Positions 48,012 to 59,013 of a stretch of 64,000 nt of DNA are shown one piece after another (positions within the stretch are counted from its first letter, which is position 1; every line of letters starts with the position of its first letter). The notes under the pieces were generated by a model. The model did not search any database. It was given only the letters and a program-made list of their open reading frames with translations, and was not told where the DNA came from. The translations under genes and the position numbers were made by a program. Origin of the DNA: Pseudoxanthomonas sp. NC8 (GTDB lineage: Bacteria; Pseudomonadota; Gammaproteobacteria; Xanthomonadales; Xanthomonadaceae); NCBI GenBank assembly GCA_025232375.1, contig CP060419.1, forward strand, positions 619,001 through 683,000, given 5' to 3'.

Positions 48012-49350
48012 CGGCGAAGTGGCGATCCGCGCGAGCCATGTCGACAAATGCTACGAGGTGTATGCGCGCCCGTCGGACAGGCTCCGGCAGATGCTGGCCG
48101 CAGGCGTGCGCCGCACGACCGGGCTGCCATTCAAGCCGTTCTATTCCGAATTCTGGGCGCTACGGGACGTATCGCTGGAAGTGGCCCGCGGTGAATGCGT
48201 CGCCCTGATCGGACGCAACGGTTCGGGCAAGTCGACCTTGCTGCAGATCATCACCGGGACCGTGAGCCCGAGCTCGGGCGAAGTCCATGTCAACGGCCGC
48301 GTTGCGGCGTTGCTCGAGCTTGGCTCCGGCTTCAATCCGGAGTTCACCGGCCTCGAGAACGTCTACCTCAACGCATCGCTGCTTGGAATCGGCCGCAGCG
48401 AGTTGGAAGCCAAGCTCGACGACATCCTCGCTTTCGCCGACATAGGGGATTTCGTCCACCAGCCGGTGAAGACCTATTCCAGCGGCATGGTCGTGCGCCT
48501 TGGCCTTCGCGGTGCAGGCGCAGATCGATCCTGACGTGCTCATCGTGGACGAAGCACTCGCGGTCGGGGATGCGCGCTTAAGGCCAAGTGCTTCGCGCGG
48601 CTCAAGGCGCTGCGCGAGCGCGGCACCTCCATCCTGCTGGTGACCCATTCGACCGAGCAGGTGGTGACCCATTGCGACCGGGCGGTCCTGCTCGAGCGCG
48701 GGCGCAAAGTGGCCGATGGACTGCCGCGACCGATCGTCAACCAGTATCTCGACCTGCTGTATGGGCGGACCCCTGCCGAGCAGGCCAATCCCGTGCCGGG
48801 AGGCGAGCCGGTGCCGGTTGAGCTTCCCGTCCAGCTGCACGAGTTCGATCCGGATTTCGCCAGCCGCCCCGAGCCGCTGTTCGCGTCGCGCCCGCTGTAC
48901 AACCCCTATGAGCATCGCTGGGGTGATCGGCGTGCCGAGGTCATGGATTTCGCCCTGTTCGCGGGGGCCGAAGCGTTCCCGCAGCAGGTGCGGGCGCGCA
49001 GCACGGTCACCTGCTACGTCCGCTGCAGGTTCTCCGCGAGCCTTGTTCGGCCCATCTTCGGGATCACCCTGAAGACCAAGGAAGGCCTGACCGTGTATGG
49101 CACCAACACCGAGATGACGCGAATGGAAACACCCTTGTCTCCCGAAGCAGGCAGCGGGGTGATCCGCTGCACGTTCGAACTCAACTGCGCACCGGGCGAC
49201 TATTTCGTTTCCGTCGGCATCGCCAGCCGGGACGCTTCCGGTGAGGTGGTGCCGCACGACCGTCGCTACGACGCCGTCCACCTTTGCGTCGAGGCGGCCG
49301 ATCCATTTATGGGGATCACCGACCTGGGCGCACGATTGAGGGTTCTCTGA
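48001..49350 (+). CDS. wzt: O-polysaccharide ABC exporter ATPase with carbohydrate-binding domain (Wzt)
   Basis: ATPase partner of Wzm. Walker A CVALIGRNGSGKSTLLQIIT, signature TYSSGMVVRLG, Walker B DVLIVDEALAVGD and H-loop LLVTHSTEQVV. Residues from about 290 to the end form a beta-sandwich Wzt C-terminal domain (AEVMDFALFAGAEAFPQQ; TVTCYVRCRFSASLVRPIFG; CTFELNCAPGDYFVSVGIAS). In E. coli O9a and Raoultella this domain recognises the modified non-reducing end of the finished chain, so its presence predicts a terminating modification. Breaks near 48500 and 48578 (TTAAGG for TTCCAGG). TGATG links it to the next gene. Confidence 0.93.
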
Positions 49351-52300
49351 TGGAGGTCAACGGCATTTCGACCCGCTATGCGCGCGCCGCCGAAACCGGC
49401 CTCTGGATCCGGACGGGCGCGACGCCAGACTGGTCCTACAGCGACGGCGACGAAGTCGAGCGTGCACTGCTCGAGGCGGTCGAATCCTGCGCCGACCGCT
49501 CGACCCTCTCGCCCGAGCTGGCAGCCCTGATACGCGATTGGCCGACCCGCTACTACTTCAGTGCGCGCCGCTCGTGCCTGCTCAGGCCGTTCGCATCCCT
49601 GTTGCAGGGAAGGGTCCAAATCGGCGCGGGATGCGGCGCGCTGAGCCGCTACCTCGGCGAAACCGCGAGCGAGCTGGTGGCGATCGAGCCCTCGGTAGGC
49701 GCGCGCGCGTGGCTGCGGCCCGCTGCCGTGACCTGTCCAATGTCAGCGTGGTCGTCGACGAACTGGAGTCGTTCGCCGCCGCCGGAGAGCGCTTCGACGC
49801 GGTGACGCTGATCGGGGTGCTGGAATACGCGCACCGGTTCAGCGCCCGGGCAGACGCCGCGATCCACTGGCTGCGCCTGGCGCGCGGCCTGCTCAAGCCG
49901 GGCGGCGTCCTCCTGCTGGCGATCGAGAACAAGCTGGGCCTGAAGTACTTCGCAGGCGCTCCCGAGGACCATCTGGGCCGGCCGATGCTGGGTGTCGGCG
50001 ACCTCTACGAATCCGACGGGCCGCGCACATGGGGTCGCGCCGAGCTCGATGCGATGCTGCGTTTCGCGGGATTCCCGCGCGCGGGCTTCGCCTTGCCGTT
50101 CCCGGACTACAAGTTGCCCACTTCGGTGCTGCTGAGCGAAGGCAACGAAGCGATGCCGGGCTTCGATGGCGGTGCGGCCCTGGCCGAGGCCTCCTCCGCG
50201 CACGAGCGCGACCTGCAGGGCGCCCCGCTGTTCCCGCTGGACCGGGCCAGGGCGTGCTCGTCGACAACGGGCTGCTGGTTGACATGGCCAACTCGTTCCT
50301 CGTCGTCGCACACGCCGGCGACGGGGAGGGTCCCGTGTACGGCGAAGGCAACGTGGACCGCTCCGCGTACCACTATTCGGTGGATCGCCTGCCCTCGTAC
50401 TGCAAGGAGACCACGTTCGAACGTCGTCCTGATGGATCGACGCTGGTGGCGCGGCGGCGCGCGGCTCCGCAAGCCGCCGAAACCGGGGGCTACCGCTTTC
50501 AGCCGCTGGACGAGGCGTACTACGCGGGGGAGTCCTCGATCCGCCTGCTGTATCGCGGCCTTCGGCGGGACGGTTGGCGTGCGGCGGACTTCCGGGACTG
50601 GCTCGTCGCGTGGCTCGACGCCCTAGGCGAGGCCGCCGGTCTGTCGCCGGGAGAGCTCGCACGCCTTGGCTACCCGCCGGACTACCCGCTGCCCGGGTAC
50701 TGCCTCGACCTGCTGCCGCAGAACCTGATGCATGGCGCGGACGGCACGGCGCGCTTCATCGACCACGAGTGGGCGAGCACGAGCGACATCCCCCTGGGCT
50801 TCCTCGTGTTCCGGAGCCTGACCGAAACCCTGGCCTCGTGCCCACCGGTCGCACGGCCGCACGACGAGTCCGAACTGGTGGTCGCCGCATTCCTGCGCGC
50901 GCTTACCCGTGCCGTTTCGCCCTCGCTGGTGCCCGACGAGGCGCAGCTCGGCAACTGGCTTCGGCGCGAGGAGGATTTCCAGCGCGCTGCTTCCGGCCGC
51001 GTCGGCGGGCGCGACCTGGCCGAGTTCGAGGCTGCGCGCCTCGTTGTCGCTCCGTTTGCCGAAGTTGAGGGTGCGGCCGGGGTCGCGGTCTACGCAGCCC
51101 GGGGAGTACGGCGTGACCTGGAATGGTTGCGCGAGGTCCATGCCCGCCTGGAGGACGAGCACTCGAAGGTCGCGCAGTGGGCGCATGCCCTGGATGCGGA
51201 GCTGGAGGGGATCAAGACCGGCGACACGGTTTTCCGGCGTGTGGAGGAACTGCACGTGCGTAAGGGCGCGAAGCGGAAGCGTTGCGCCAGCAGATGGACG
51301 AGCTCGGCAGGCGACAGGAGGAGGCTGCCCGCCGCAGCGACGAGCGGGTCGAGGCGCTGGTGAGGTCGGTGCTCGAGATGCGGGAAGCACAGGTGGGGAT
51401 GGGAGACCAAGGTGCGTGACCTGGGCGACCGGGTCATCGGTGTAGGACATAAGGTGCAAGAGATCCACGGTGGTGTGCAGGCACTGCAGGCCGAAGTGCA
51501 GCGCAGCGATGCGTTCCGGGACGAAATCCGCGGGCTGCACCAGGAGCTCGATGTCATGCGCCACTCGCGGTCGTGGCGGCTCACGCGGCCCCTGCGGTTA
51601 TGGGCCGCCTGCTGCGCGGCGACTGGCATTCGGTCGCCGCATCGCTGCGCGGCACGGGCCTTGGCGCCTCGCCGTGGCTGGCGCCGGTGGCCCGTCCTGC
51701 GAAGAAGTGGCTGATCGGGCGGATGCAGCGGCAGCAGGTGATCCAACCGCCGATCGCGGCGGGGACGGCACCCGAACCGCTGCTCGAAGGGCTGGAACTC
51801 CCCGCGTGCGAGTCACCCCGGGTCACGGTGGTGATCCCCGCCTACGGAAACCTCGGCTATACCGCCGCGGCGGTGCGATCCATCGTCGAATCCCGGCCTG
51901 CGGTCGCGTACGAGGTCCTGGTCGTGGAGGACGCGTCTGGCGATCCGCAGATCGGGCGCCTCGGTAAGGTTCCCGGGTTGCGCTACCACGAGCACCCGGA
52001 AAACCTGGGGTTCCTGCGTTCGTGCAATGCGGCGGCCGACATGGCCCGCGGTGAATTCGTGTGTTTCCTGAACAACGATACGCAGGTCCTGCCGGGCTGG
52101 CTGGAAGGGTTGCTCGACGTGTTCGAACGACATCCAGACGCGGGCATGGCGGGTTCCCAGCCTGGTCTATCCGGACGGCCGGATGCAGGAGGCGGGTGGC
52201 ATCGTGTGGCGGGACGGTTCGGTATGGAACTACGGTCGGCTGCAGGATCCTGCCGAGCATGAATTCAACTACGTGCGGCGCGCCGACTATTGTTCCGGCG

Positions 52301-53731
52301 CCAGCATTCTGCTGCCGCTGGCCCTGTTCCGTTCACTCGGAGGCTTCGACGAGTACTACGCCCCTGCCTATTGCGAAGACTCGGACCTGGCCTTCAAGGT
52401 GCGCTAAGGCCGGCCTGCAGGTGTACTACACGCCCTTCTCCAGCGTCGTCCACTTCGAGGGTATTTCGCACGGCACCGACACCGGCAGCGGGATCAAGGC
52501 CTACCAGGCCATCAACCAGGGGAAGTTCCGCGAGCGCTGGGCGGCCGAGCTTCAGTCGCACTATCCGAACGCCGTGAACGTGTTCAGGGCGCGCGACCGC
52601 GCCTGGGACCGGAAGATCGCGCTGGTGGTGGACCATTACATCCCGCAGCCGGACCGCGACGCGGGTTCGCGCTCCATGGTCGCCTTCATCGAGGCGCTGC
52701 TCGCGGCAGGGTGGGTGGTGAAGTTCTGGCCCGACAACCTCTGGTTCGATCCGGAGTACGGCCCGGCACTGCAGCTGCGTGGCGTTGAGATCATCTACGG
52801 CGAGAAGCGCGTGGGCGGGTTCGACCGCTACCTTGCCGAGTGCGGTGGCGAGCTCGACGCGGTGCTGCTTTCGCGGCCGCACATTTCCCTGCCGTACCTG
52901 CGTTCCCTGCGCAAGCACGCCCCGGCGGTGCGCGTGGCCTATTACGGCCACGACCTGCATTTCCGTCGCCTGGCCCGCGAGGCGGAGGTCACCGGGCGTG
53001 CGGAGCTGCTCGAGGAGGGCGAGCGGATCGGCCGCATGGAACGGCAGATCTGGCAGGACGCCGACATCGTGCTCTATCCCTCGCAGGAGGAGGCGGACGA
53101 TGTCGCCGCACTGGTGGAGGGGGCGCGGGTCGCGGCCCTGCCGCCCTACGCGTTCGACGCGTTCAACGACGCCGCGCAACCGCAGGGCCGGAAGGGCGTC
53201 CTGTTCGTTGCCGGCTTTGCCCACCCGCCGAACGTGGATGCGGCCATGTGGCTGGTGGATCAGGTCATGCCGGCGATCTGGAGCCGCTACCCGGACCTGA
53301 AGCTGTCGCTGGTGGGTGCCAACCCGACCGACCAGGTCCGTGGGCTGGCCGGCCCGCGCGTCGAGGTCACCGGCTACGTGAGCGACGAGGAGCTGGCGCG
53401 GCACTACGCGGAAGCCCGCGTGGCGGTTGTCCCGCTGCGCTATGGCGCTGGAGTCAAGGGCAAGGTGGTGGAGGCGATGCAGAGCGGCGTGCCGCTGGTC
53501 ACGACCCGGGTGGGCGCGCAGGGCCTGCCGGGCGGAGTCCACGGCCACCGTCTCGGATGAGGCGGCCGACATCGCCGGGGCCATCACGCGCCTGCTCGAA
53601 GACGACGCGGAATGGTTGCGCCACTCCCGTGGCGGGGCTGCGCTGGCCCGCGCGCTGTTCTCGCGGCAGGCCCTGTCGGACCGTCTGGTGGAGGCCCTCA
53701 GCGGGGGCGCAACAAGGAGGAACACGCATGA
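49350..53731 (+). CDS. Methyltransferase/kinase-like/coiled-coil/GT2/GT4 multidomain protein
   Basis: About 1,460 residues. (1) SAM methyltransferase: motif [17 protein letters not shown], then [11 protein letters not shown] and [20 protein letters not shown]. (2) A kinase-like module around 50400-50830 with [12 protein letters not shown] and [10 protein letters not shown], resembling the catalytic loop and metal site of aminoglycoside-kinase-like enzymes. (3) A long coiled coil about 51110-51580 ([20 protein letters not shown] to [12 protein letters not shown]) ending in the linker [11 protein letters not shown]. (4) A GT2 domain: [50 protein letters not shown]. (5) A GT4-like domain: [51 protein letters not shown]. 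Breaks near 49725, 50250, 51285, 51400, 51590, 52160, 52406 and 53540. The end is inferred from an ATGA overlap with hddA after a G-run. A split into two genes near 51590 cannot be excluded. Parts 1-3 match the order in WbdD chain terminators. Confidence 0.8.
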
Positions 53732-54756
53732 TTGTCAGGTCACGGGCGCCGCTCAGGCTGGGCTTGGCCGGTGGCGGTACCGACGTGTCGCCATTCAGCG
53801 ACCAGCACGGCGGCTTCGTCATGAACGTCACCATCGACAAGTTCGCCTACGCGACGATTTCGCCCTCGGAATCCGGGCTGGTGGAGTTCGAGTCCCAGGA
53901 CGCCGACCACCGCGAACAGCTCGATCCGGATGCCGTGACGCTCGATCCGGGACCGACGCAACTGATCCGGGGCGTCTACCTGCGCATCGCCAACCAGCTG
54001 CTGGGAGGGGATCGTCCGCGCATCCGGGTCCGTGCCCATTCCGACGCCCCGCCCGGCTCCGGGCTCGGTTCGTCCTCGACGATGGTGGTCAGCCTGGTCG
54101 CGGCGTTCGCCGAGTATTTCGGTCTGGCCCTGGGCGAGTACGAGATCGCGCAGCTTGCATTCGATATCGAGCGCAAGGACCTGGGCTTGTCGGGTGGCAA
54201 GCAGGACCAGTACGCCGCAGCCTTCGGCGGCTTCAACTTCATGGAGTTCTACGCCGGCGACCGGGTCGTGGTGAACCCGCTGCGAATCAAGGAATGGATC
54301 CGGAACGAGCTGGAGGCCAGCCTGGTGCTGTACTTCACCGGGGTGTCGAGGGCGTCGGCGAAGATCATCGACGAGCAGGCGCGCAATGTCCGCGAGGGCA
54401 ACAGCCAGTCGCTCGACGCGATGCACAGGCTCAAGCAGGAGGCCGTGCAGATGAAGGAGGCACTGCTGCGCGGCAACCTGCAGCGCTTCGCCGACGTGAT
54501 GCAGTCCGGCTGGCAGGCCAAGAAGTTGAGCGCGTCCAGCATCAGCAACCCGATGATCGACGAGATCGAGGCGCTGGCTTTCGCCAACGGCGCGCGCGCG
54601 GCCAAGGTCTCGGGCGCCGGCGGCGGCGGGTTCATGATGTTCATCTGCGACCCGGGCGACCGGGTGCGGCTGGTCCGGGCGCTGTCACAGTCGGCCGGAA
54701 CCCTGTACGACGCCCACTTCACCCCGCACGGGGCTTCTTCCTGGCGGATCGGCTGA
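53728..54756 (+). CDS. hddA: D-glycero-alpha-D-manno-heptose-7-phosphate kinase
   Basis: GHMP kinase of the GDP-heptose branch; it phosphorylates D-glycero-D-manno-heptose 7-phosphate to the 1,7-bisphosphate. The 342-residue frame is intact. Markers: [20 protein letters not shown], the ATP loop APPGSGLGSSSTMVVSLVAA, LSGGKQDQYAAAFGGFNFM and KVSGAGGGGFMMFI. A GGAGG lies 8 bases before the ATG. Being the last gene of the export locus, it suggests the O-chain contains heptose or a sugar made from GDP-heptose; gmhA and hddC are not in the window. Confidence 0.88.
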   Translation: MIVRSRAPLRLGLAGGGTDVSPFSDQHGGFVMNVTIDKFAYATISPSESGLVEFESQDADHREQLDPDAVTLDPGPTQLIRGVYLRIANQLLGGDRPRIRVRAHSDAPPGSGLGSSSTMVVSLVAAFAEYFGLALGEYEIAQLAFDIERKDLGLSGGKQDQYAAAFGGFNFMEFYAGDRVVVNPLRIKEWIRNELEASLVLYFTGVSRASAKIIDEQARNVREGNSQSLDAMHRLKQEAVQMKEALLRGNLQRFADVMQSGWQAKKLSASSISNPMIDEIEALAFANGARAAKVSGAGGGGFMMFICDPGDRVRLVRALSQSAGTLYDAHFTPHGASSWRIG

Positions 54757-54825
54757 ACGGGCGGCGCCGGGCGGCCGTCCATGGGCGGTTGCCACCGGGC
54801 CGCTGCTTGGCTGGATAATGCCGAC

Positions 54826-56562
54826 ATGACTAGCGCCGTCGAAATACAAGCCGTCCCTGCGGGGACGGCGATCCGCCATCGTCGCCTGGGCGAGATCCGG
54901 TCGAGCGACAGGTGGTCTCGGCCGCCGACGTGACCAAGGCCCTGGCGTTAGGAACAGTTCGGAGGGCGGGTCGGAAACGTCCATGGTGCGACTGGGCGCG
55001 CTCTCGGAAGAGACCCTGATGATGGTCCTTGCCGAGCAGCTGGAGATCCCGCTGCTGCGTGGGGTCGAATGGCCGGCCAATGGCGAGGCCATCCGCGTCG
55101 CCCTCGCCGGGACGCCCTATTCCCAAGGTTGGTGGCTGGACAACGGCGTGGCGGCCTGGGAGTCGCCCGAAGAAGGTGATGGGCTGATCGCCGTGGGCCG
55201 CGATCCGCTCGATCCGCTCGTGAACGAAGCCCTGGGCCGGGCCTTCGCGGGACGCCGCTGGGCCTGGCTGCCTGGCCCAGTCCCAGGACGTGGATCGCCT
55301 GCTGGAGATGGTCGGCAGCGACCGCGCCGCCGGCGATGCGGCATGGGACGACGACGTCAGCCACCTGCGGGAACTTGCCGAGGAAGCGCCGGTCATCGAA
55401 CTGGTGAACAACATCCTCGCCCCAGGCCATGGACCAGCGGGCCTCGGACATCCATATCGAGCCGGAAGAACAGGTCTTCCACGTGCGCATGCGGATCGAC
55501 GGCATCCTGCATACGCGCATGACCCTGCCGGCCAGCCGCTACCCGGCCGTCGCCTCGCGCGTGAAGCTGATCTCCGGGATGGACATCGCCGAACGCCGGC
55601 TGCCGCAGGACGGACGCCTGGGAACCCGCGTCAGCGGCGGGGGGTGGATGTGCGTGCATCCTCGGTCCCGGCGGTGCACGGGGAATCGATCGTGTTGCGC
55701 CTGTTGCCCAAGGAGCGACAGGACCTGAGCCTGGACCGCCTCGGCTTCTCGCCTCGCGACATCGTCATGTTCCGCACCTTATGGGCGCGCGAGCCGCACG
55801 GGATCGTGCTGGTCACGGGCCCCACCGGTTCGGGCAAGTCGACGACCCTCTACGCGACCCTGGAGGAGATGAACCAGCGCGACCGCAAGATGATCACGGT
55901 CGAGGACCCGGTGGAGTACGAGGTCGCCGGCGTTACCCAGATCCAGGCCAACGCGGAGATCGGCTACACGTTCGCCCGCGCGCTGCGCGCGATCCTGCGA
56001 CAGGATCCGGACGTCATCATGATCGGCGAAATCCGCGACCTCGAAACCGCCGAGATCGCCGTGCAGTCCGCGTTGACGGGCCACCTCGTGCTTTCGACGC
56101 TGCATACGAACGACGCGGTCAGCGCTTTCACCCGGCTCATCGACATGGGCGTGGAGCCGTTCCTTGTTGCCACCAGCGTGCGCGCGGTCCAGGCGCAACG
56201 CCTGGTGCGGCGCGTCTGCCCGCATTGCAGCGTCCCGACGGAAGTCCTTCCGTCGATCGGGCACCTTGTCGAGCGGCTGGCCGAACCGGGAACCGCCGCG
56301 AACTGGCGACGACCGGTGGGTTGTGCCCGTTCTTAAGGGCACCGGCTACCGCGGGCGCCTGGGCATCTATGAACTCGTGGACGTCACGCCGGCGATGCAG
56401 GAACTCATACTGACGTCCGCCACCGCCGAACGCATGCGCGCGCAGGCGACCGAGCAGGGCGGGCGTGACCTGCGCGAGGACGGCCTGCTCAAGGCGCGAG
56501 CGGGCCTGACTACGGTCGAGGAGGTCATCCGGGTCAGCGGAGGCATCGGCACAGATGGCTGA
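54826..56562 (+). CDS. gspE: Type II secretion ATPase GspE (XpsE)
   Basis: Cytoplasmic ATPase powering pseudopilus assembly. The N-terminal domain ([38 protein letters not shown]) would bind GspL. The core has [20 protein letters not shown], Walker [21 protein letters not shown], Asp box VEDPVEYEV, Walker [16 protein letters not shown] and His box [15 protein letters not shown]. The zinc module is CPHC at 56216-56227 and a second pair in GCAR, whose second Cys is lost where TTGCCAGGG appears as TTCTTAAGGG (56329). Breaks near 54890, 54950, 55275, 55425, 55640 and 56320. About 578 residues. Confidence 0.93.
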
Positions 56563-57763
56563 GCCCACCGTTTTCCAGTACGAGGCCGTCGACCGTTCCG
56601 GCAAGAAGGTCACCGGTACGATCGACGCGTCCAGCGATGGCGAAGCATCGCGGCAACTGGCCCAGCAGGGACTCACGCCCTATTCGCTGAAGTCGGTGGG
56701 GGCAGGCTGGCGCGGCCCGCGCCGTCGAAACGCCTCCACGCGCGAGCTGCAACTGGTCCTGCAGGAATTCACCACGCTTCTGGAAGCGGGCGTGGGCCCT
56801 GGTGACGGCCCTGTCGTCCATGGCCAAGTCCAGCCACCACCCGATGCTGACCGGTGCATTCGCGGGGATGGAACGCTCGGTGCGACGCGGGGAAAGCTTC
56901 AGTTCGGCGTTGCGCGAGGCTGGCTTGCCCGTGCCGGAGTATTTCCACCAGCTCGTACATGCCGGTGAAGCCACCGGCCGCCTCGCCGAGTCGATCCGCG
57001 GTGGCGTCGAACAGTTCGAGTACGACCAGCGCGTCCGCCATAAAATGACCGGCGCGATGATCTATCCGGCCGTGCTCGTGACCTCCGGCATCGCCGCCGT
57101 CGGCATCATCTTCATGTGGGTCGTGCCGCGCTTCGGGGCCTGCTGACCCAGCATGGCGATACGATGCCCGCGCTCTCGCGCTGGACCATCAGCAGCGGGG
57201 TATGGCTGAGCGAACATGCGTGGATGGTCCTGCTGGCGGTGGTCCTGCTGGCATTGCTGGTGCGGGGGTTGCTGAAATCGCCGGGCTTCACCGGCAAGCT
57301 CGCCGAGCGCGCTTCGCGGTTGCCGGTGCTGGGCGAATGGCTCATCGAAGCCGAGGTCGGACGCTGGGCGAGCACCCTGTCGGCGCTGCTGGCCGGGCGG
57401 GTCGAGCTCATCCGCGCGCTGGGGCTCTCCGCCTCGGCAGTGCGGATGGAGTTCCTCCGCGACCGCCTGGCCTCGGTGGCCAAGGCGGTGAAGGGAGGCA
57501 AGACCCTCTCGGCCGCGTTGCGCGAACACCGCGCGCTCAATCCGACCGGTTACGACCTGGTCGCCGTAGGCGAGGCCAGCGGCGAGCTGCCGAAGCTGCT
57601 GGCGGCGCTTGCGAAGCTGTACGAAACCATCGGCCGGGACCGGATGAAGCGCGCGCTACAATTGATCGAGCCGCTGGCCATCATCCTGATCGGCGTGATC
57701 GTCGGCACCATCATGACCGCCATCATCCTGGCGATCACCAGCATCAACGAAGTTCCCCTCTGA
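56555..57763 (+). CDS. gspF: Type II secretion inner-membrane protein GspF (XpsF)
   Basis: Polytopic platform protein. FQYEAVDRSGKKVTGTIDAS opens the first GspF domain; ELQLVLQEFTTLLEAGV, GESFSSALREAGLPVPEYF, VHAGEATGRLAESIRGGVEQ, then the helix VLVTSGIAAVGIIFMWVVP. The second domain has TLSALLAGRVELIRALGLSA and YDLVAVGEASGELPKLLAAL; the last helix is PLAIILIGVIVGTIMTAIIL. Breaks at 56798 and 57137. The ATG overlaps the gspE stop by 8 bases. About 404 residues. Confidence 0.94.
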
Positions 57764-57785
57764 ATCCCCGTTCCACGGAGTTCCT

Positions 57786-58219
57786 ATGCGCGCCGCCCGC
57801 TCCAATGCCGGCTTCACCTTGCTCGAGATGCTGGTCGTGCTGGTCATCATCGGCCTGATCGCGAGTTTGGTCGGCCCCCGTCTGTTCAGTCGCGTCGACA
57901 GCTCCAAGGTGCAGGTCGCCGAGACCCAGACGCGGCTGCTGCGCGGCGCGGTGGAAACGTTCCGGCTCGAGGTCGGCCGTATTCCGACCGCGGAAGAGGG
58001 GTTGGCCGTGCTGTACACGGCGCCGACCGACGAACGCGCGAAGGCGCGCTGGCATGGTCCCTACCTGGACGAAGCGGTGCCGGCGGACCCGTGGGGTACG
58101 CCGTACCAGTATTCGATCCCCGGCCGCGATGGCCTGCCGTTCGCCATCTACTCCTTCGGCGCCGACGGCAAGCAGGGCGGGGAGGGGAACGATGCGGACG
58201 TCGGGTTCCTTCCCCCTGA
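57786..58219 (+). CDS. gspG: Major pseudopilin GspG (XpsG)
   Basis: Main subunit of the T2SS pseudopilus. Prepilin motif NAGFTLLEMLVVLVIIGLIA, cleaved before the Phe by PilD; Glu5 present. The C-terminal calcium-binding type loop is WHGPYLDEAVPADPWGTPYQ and DGKQGGEGNDADVGFLPP. As sequenced there is no stop: the frame runs on into gspH. Adding one C to the C5 run at 58212-58216 gives the TGA at 58217 and a gene of normal length (144 codons), so the fusion is almost certainly a base-call error. Confidence 0.92.
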
Positions 58220-58607
58220 TCGTCGCGGCGCCAGCGGCTTCTCGCTGCTGGAGCTGTTGATCGTGCTCGTGCTGATGTCCTTCATGGTCGGTCTGGTCGT
58301 GCCGCGCCTGTCCGGGACGGTGGAGGCGATCGCCCGCAGCGGCGATCGCGCCGAAGTGCAGCGCCAGCTCGAGGATCTGCCGCTCCAGGCAAGGCAGCGG
58401 GGGCGGGCGATCGCGATCCCTCCAGGGGAAAGCCTCGCGGAAGTCGTGGACCTCCCCGAGGGCTGGTCCGTCGTGGCGGAGACCGAGGTGCACGTGCAGG
58501 ACAACGGCATGTGCGCGCCGGCGACGGTCCGGGTCGACGGCGGGGGCGCGGCCGAGGAATGGCAGTTGGCGCCGCCGGATTGCCGGGTGAGCTATGCGAC
58601 GCAGTGA
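58192..58607 (+). CDS. gspH: Minor pseudopilin GspH (XpsH)
   Basis: Prepilin motif GASGFSLLELLIVLVLMSFM followed by VPRLSGTVEAIARSGDRAEV, and a beta-rich C-terminus (VVAETEVHVQDNGMCAPATV). The start is inferred: with one C added at 58212-58216 the ATG at 58192 reads MRTSGSFPPDRRGASGFSLL, overlapping the end of gspG. As sequenced it appears as the second half of a gspG-gspH fusion, which would bury its prepilin site. About 138 residues. Confidence 0.85.
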
Positions 58608-59013
58608 CGTGGCGGGCTTCTCGCTGCTGGAAGCGATCGTGTCGCTGGCGATCCTCGCGGCGGTGGGCATGGCGCTGTTCGCGGCAATGGGCCAGTCGGT
58701 GCGAATGGTCGCCAAGGCAGAGGAGGCGCGCACCCGCGAGTCCGCCCTGCGCGATGCATTGGCCTGGATGCAGACCGTGAACCCGGCGCTCGCGCCGGAG
58801 GGTCGGCAGCAGCTGGGTGAGGTCGTGCTGCACTGGACGTCCGAGCCGCTGGAGCCGCCGCGGGATGCGGCCACCGGCTACACGCAGGCGGGCCTTTACC
58901 AGGTCGGGCTGTACCAGATGCATCTGCAGCTGGATCGCGATGGCCGGCCTTTCGCCGAACTGGAGCTCCGGCGCGTCGGTTATCGCCAGGTCCGCGAGCC
59001 GGCCACGCTGTGA
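58594..59013 (+). CDS. gspI: Minor pseudopilin GspI (XpsI)
   Basis: 139 residues, frame intact. Prepilin motif DVAGFSLLEAIVSLAILAAV with Glu5, followed by a helix (GMALFAAMGQSVRMVAKAEE) and a small beta domain. Part of the pseudopilus tip with GspJ and GspK. The ATG overlaps gspH by 14 bases and the stop overlaps gspJ (GTGAGC-type overlap). Confidence 0.9.
   Translation: MRRSDVAGFSLLEAIVSLAILAAVGMALFAAMGQSVRMVAKAEEARTRESALRDALAWMQTVNPALAPEGRQQLGEVVLHWTSEPLEPPRDAATGYTQAGLYQVGLYQMHLQLDRDGRPFAELELRRVGYRQVREPATL

Noticed and set aside
51600..53731. A separate glycosyltransferase gene starting at the ATG near 51600
   Set aside because: No Shine-Dalgarno, and the segment before it ([11 protein letters not shown]) is the usual linker that leads directly into such GT domains. 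Kept as a stated alternative only.
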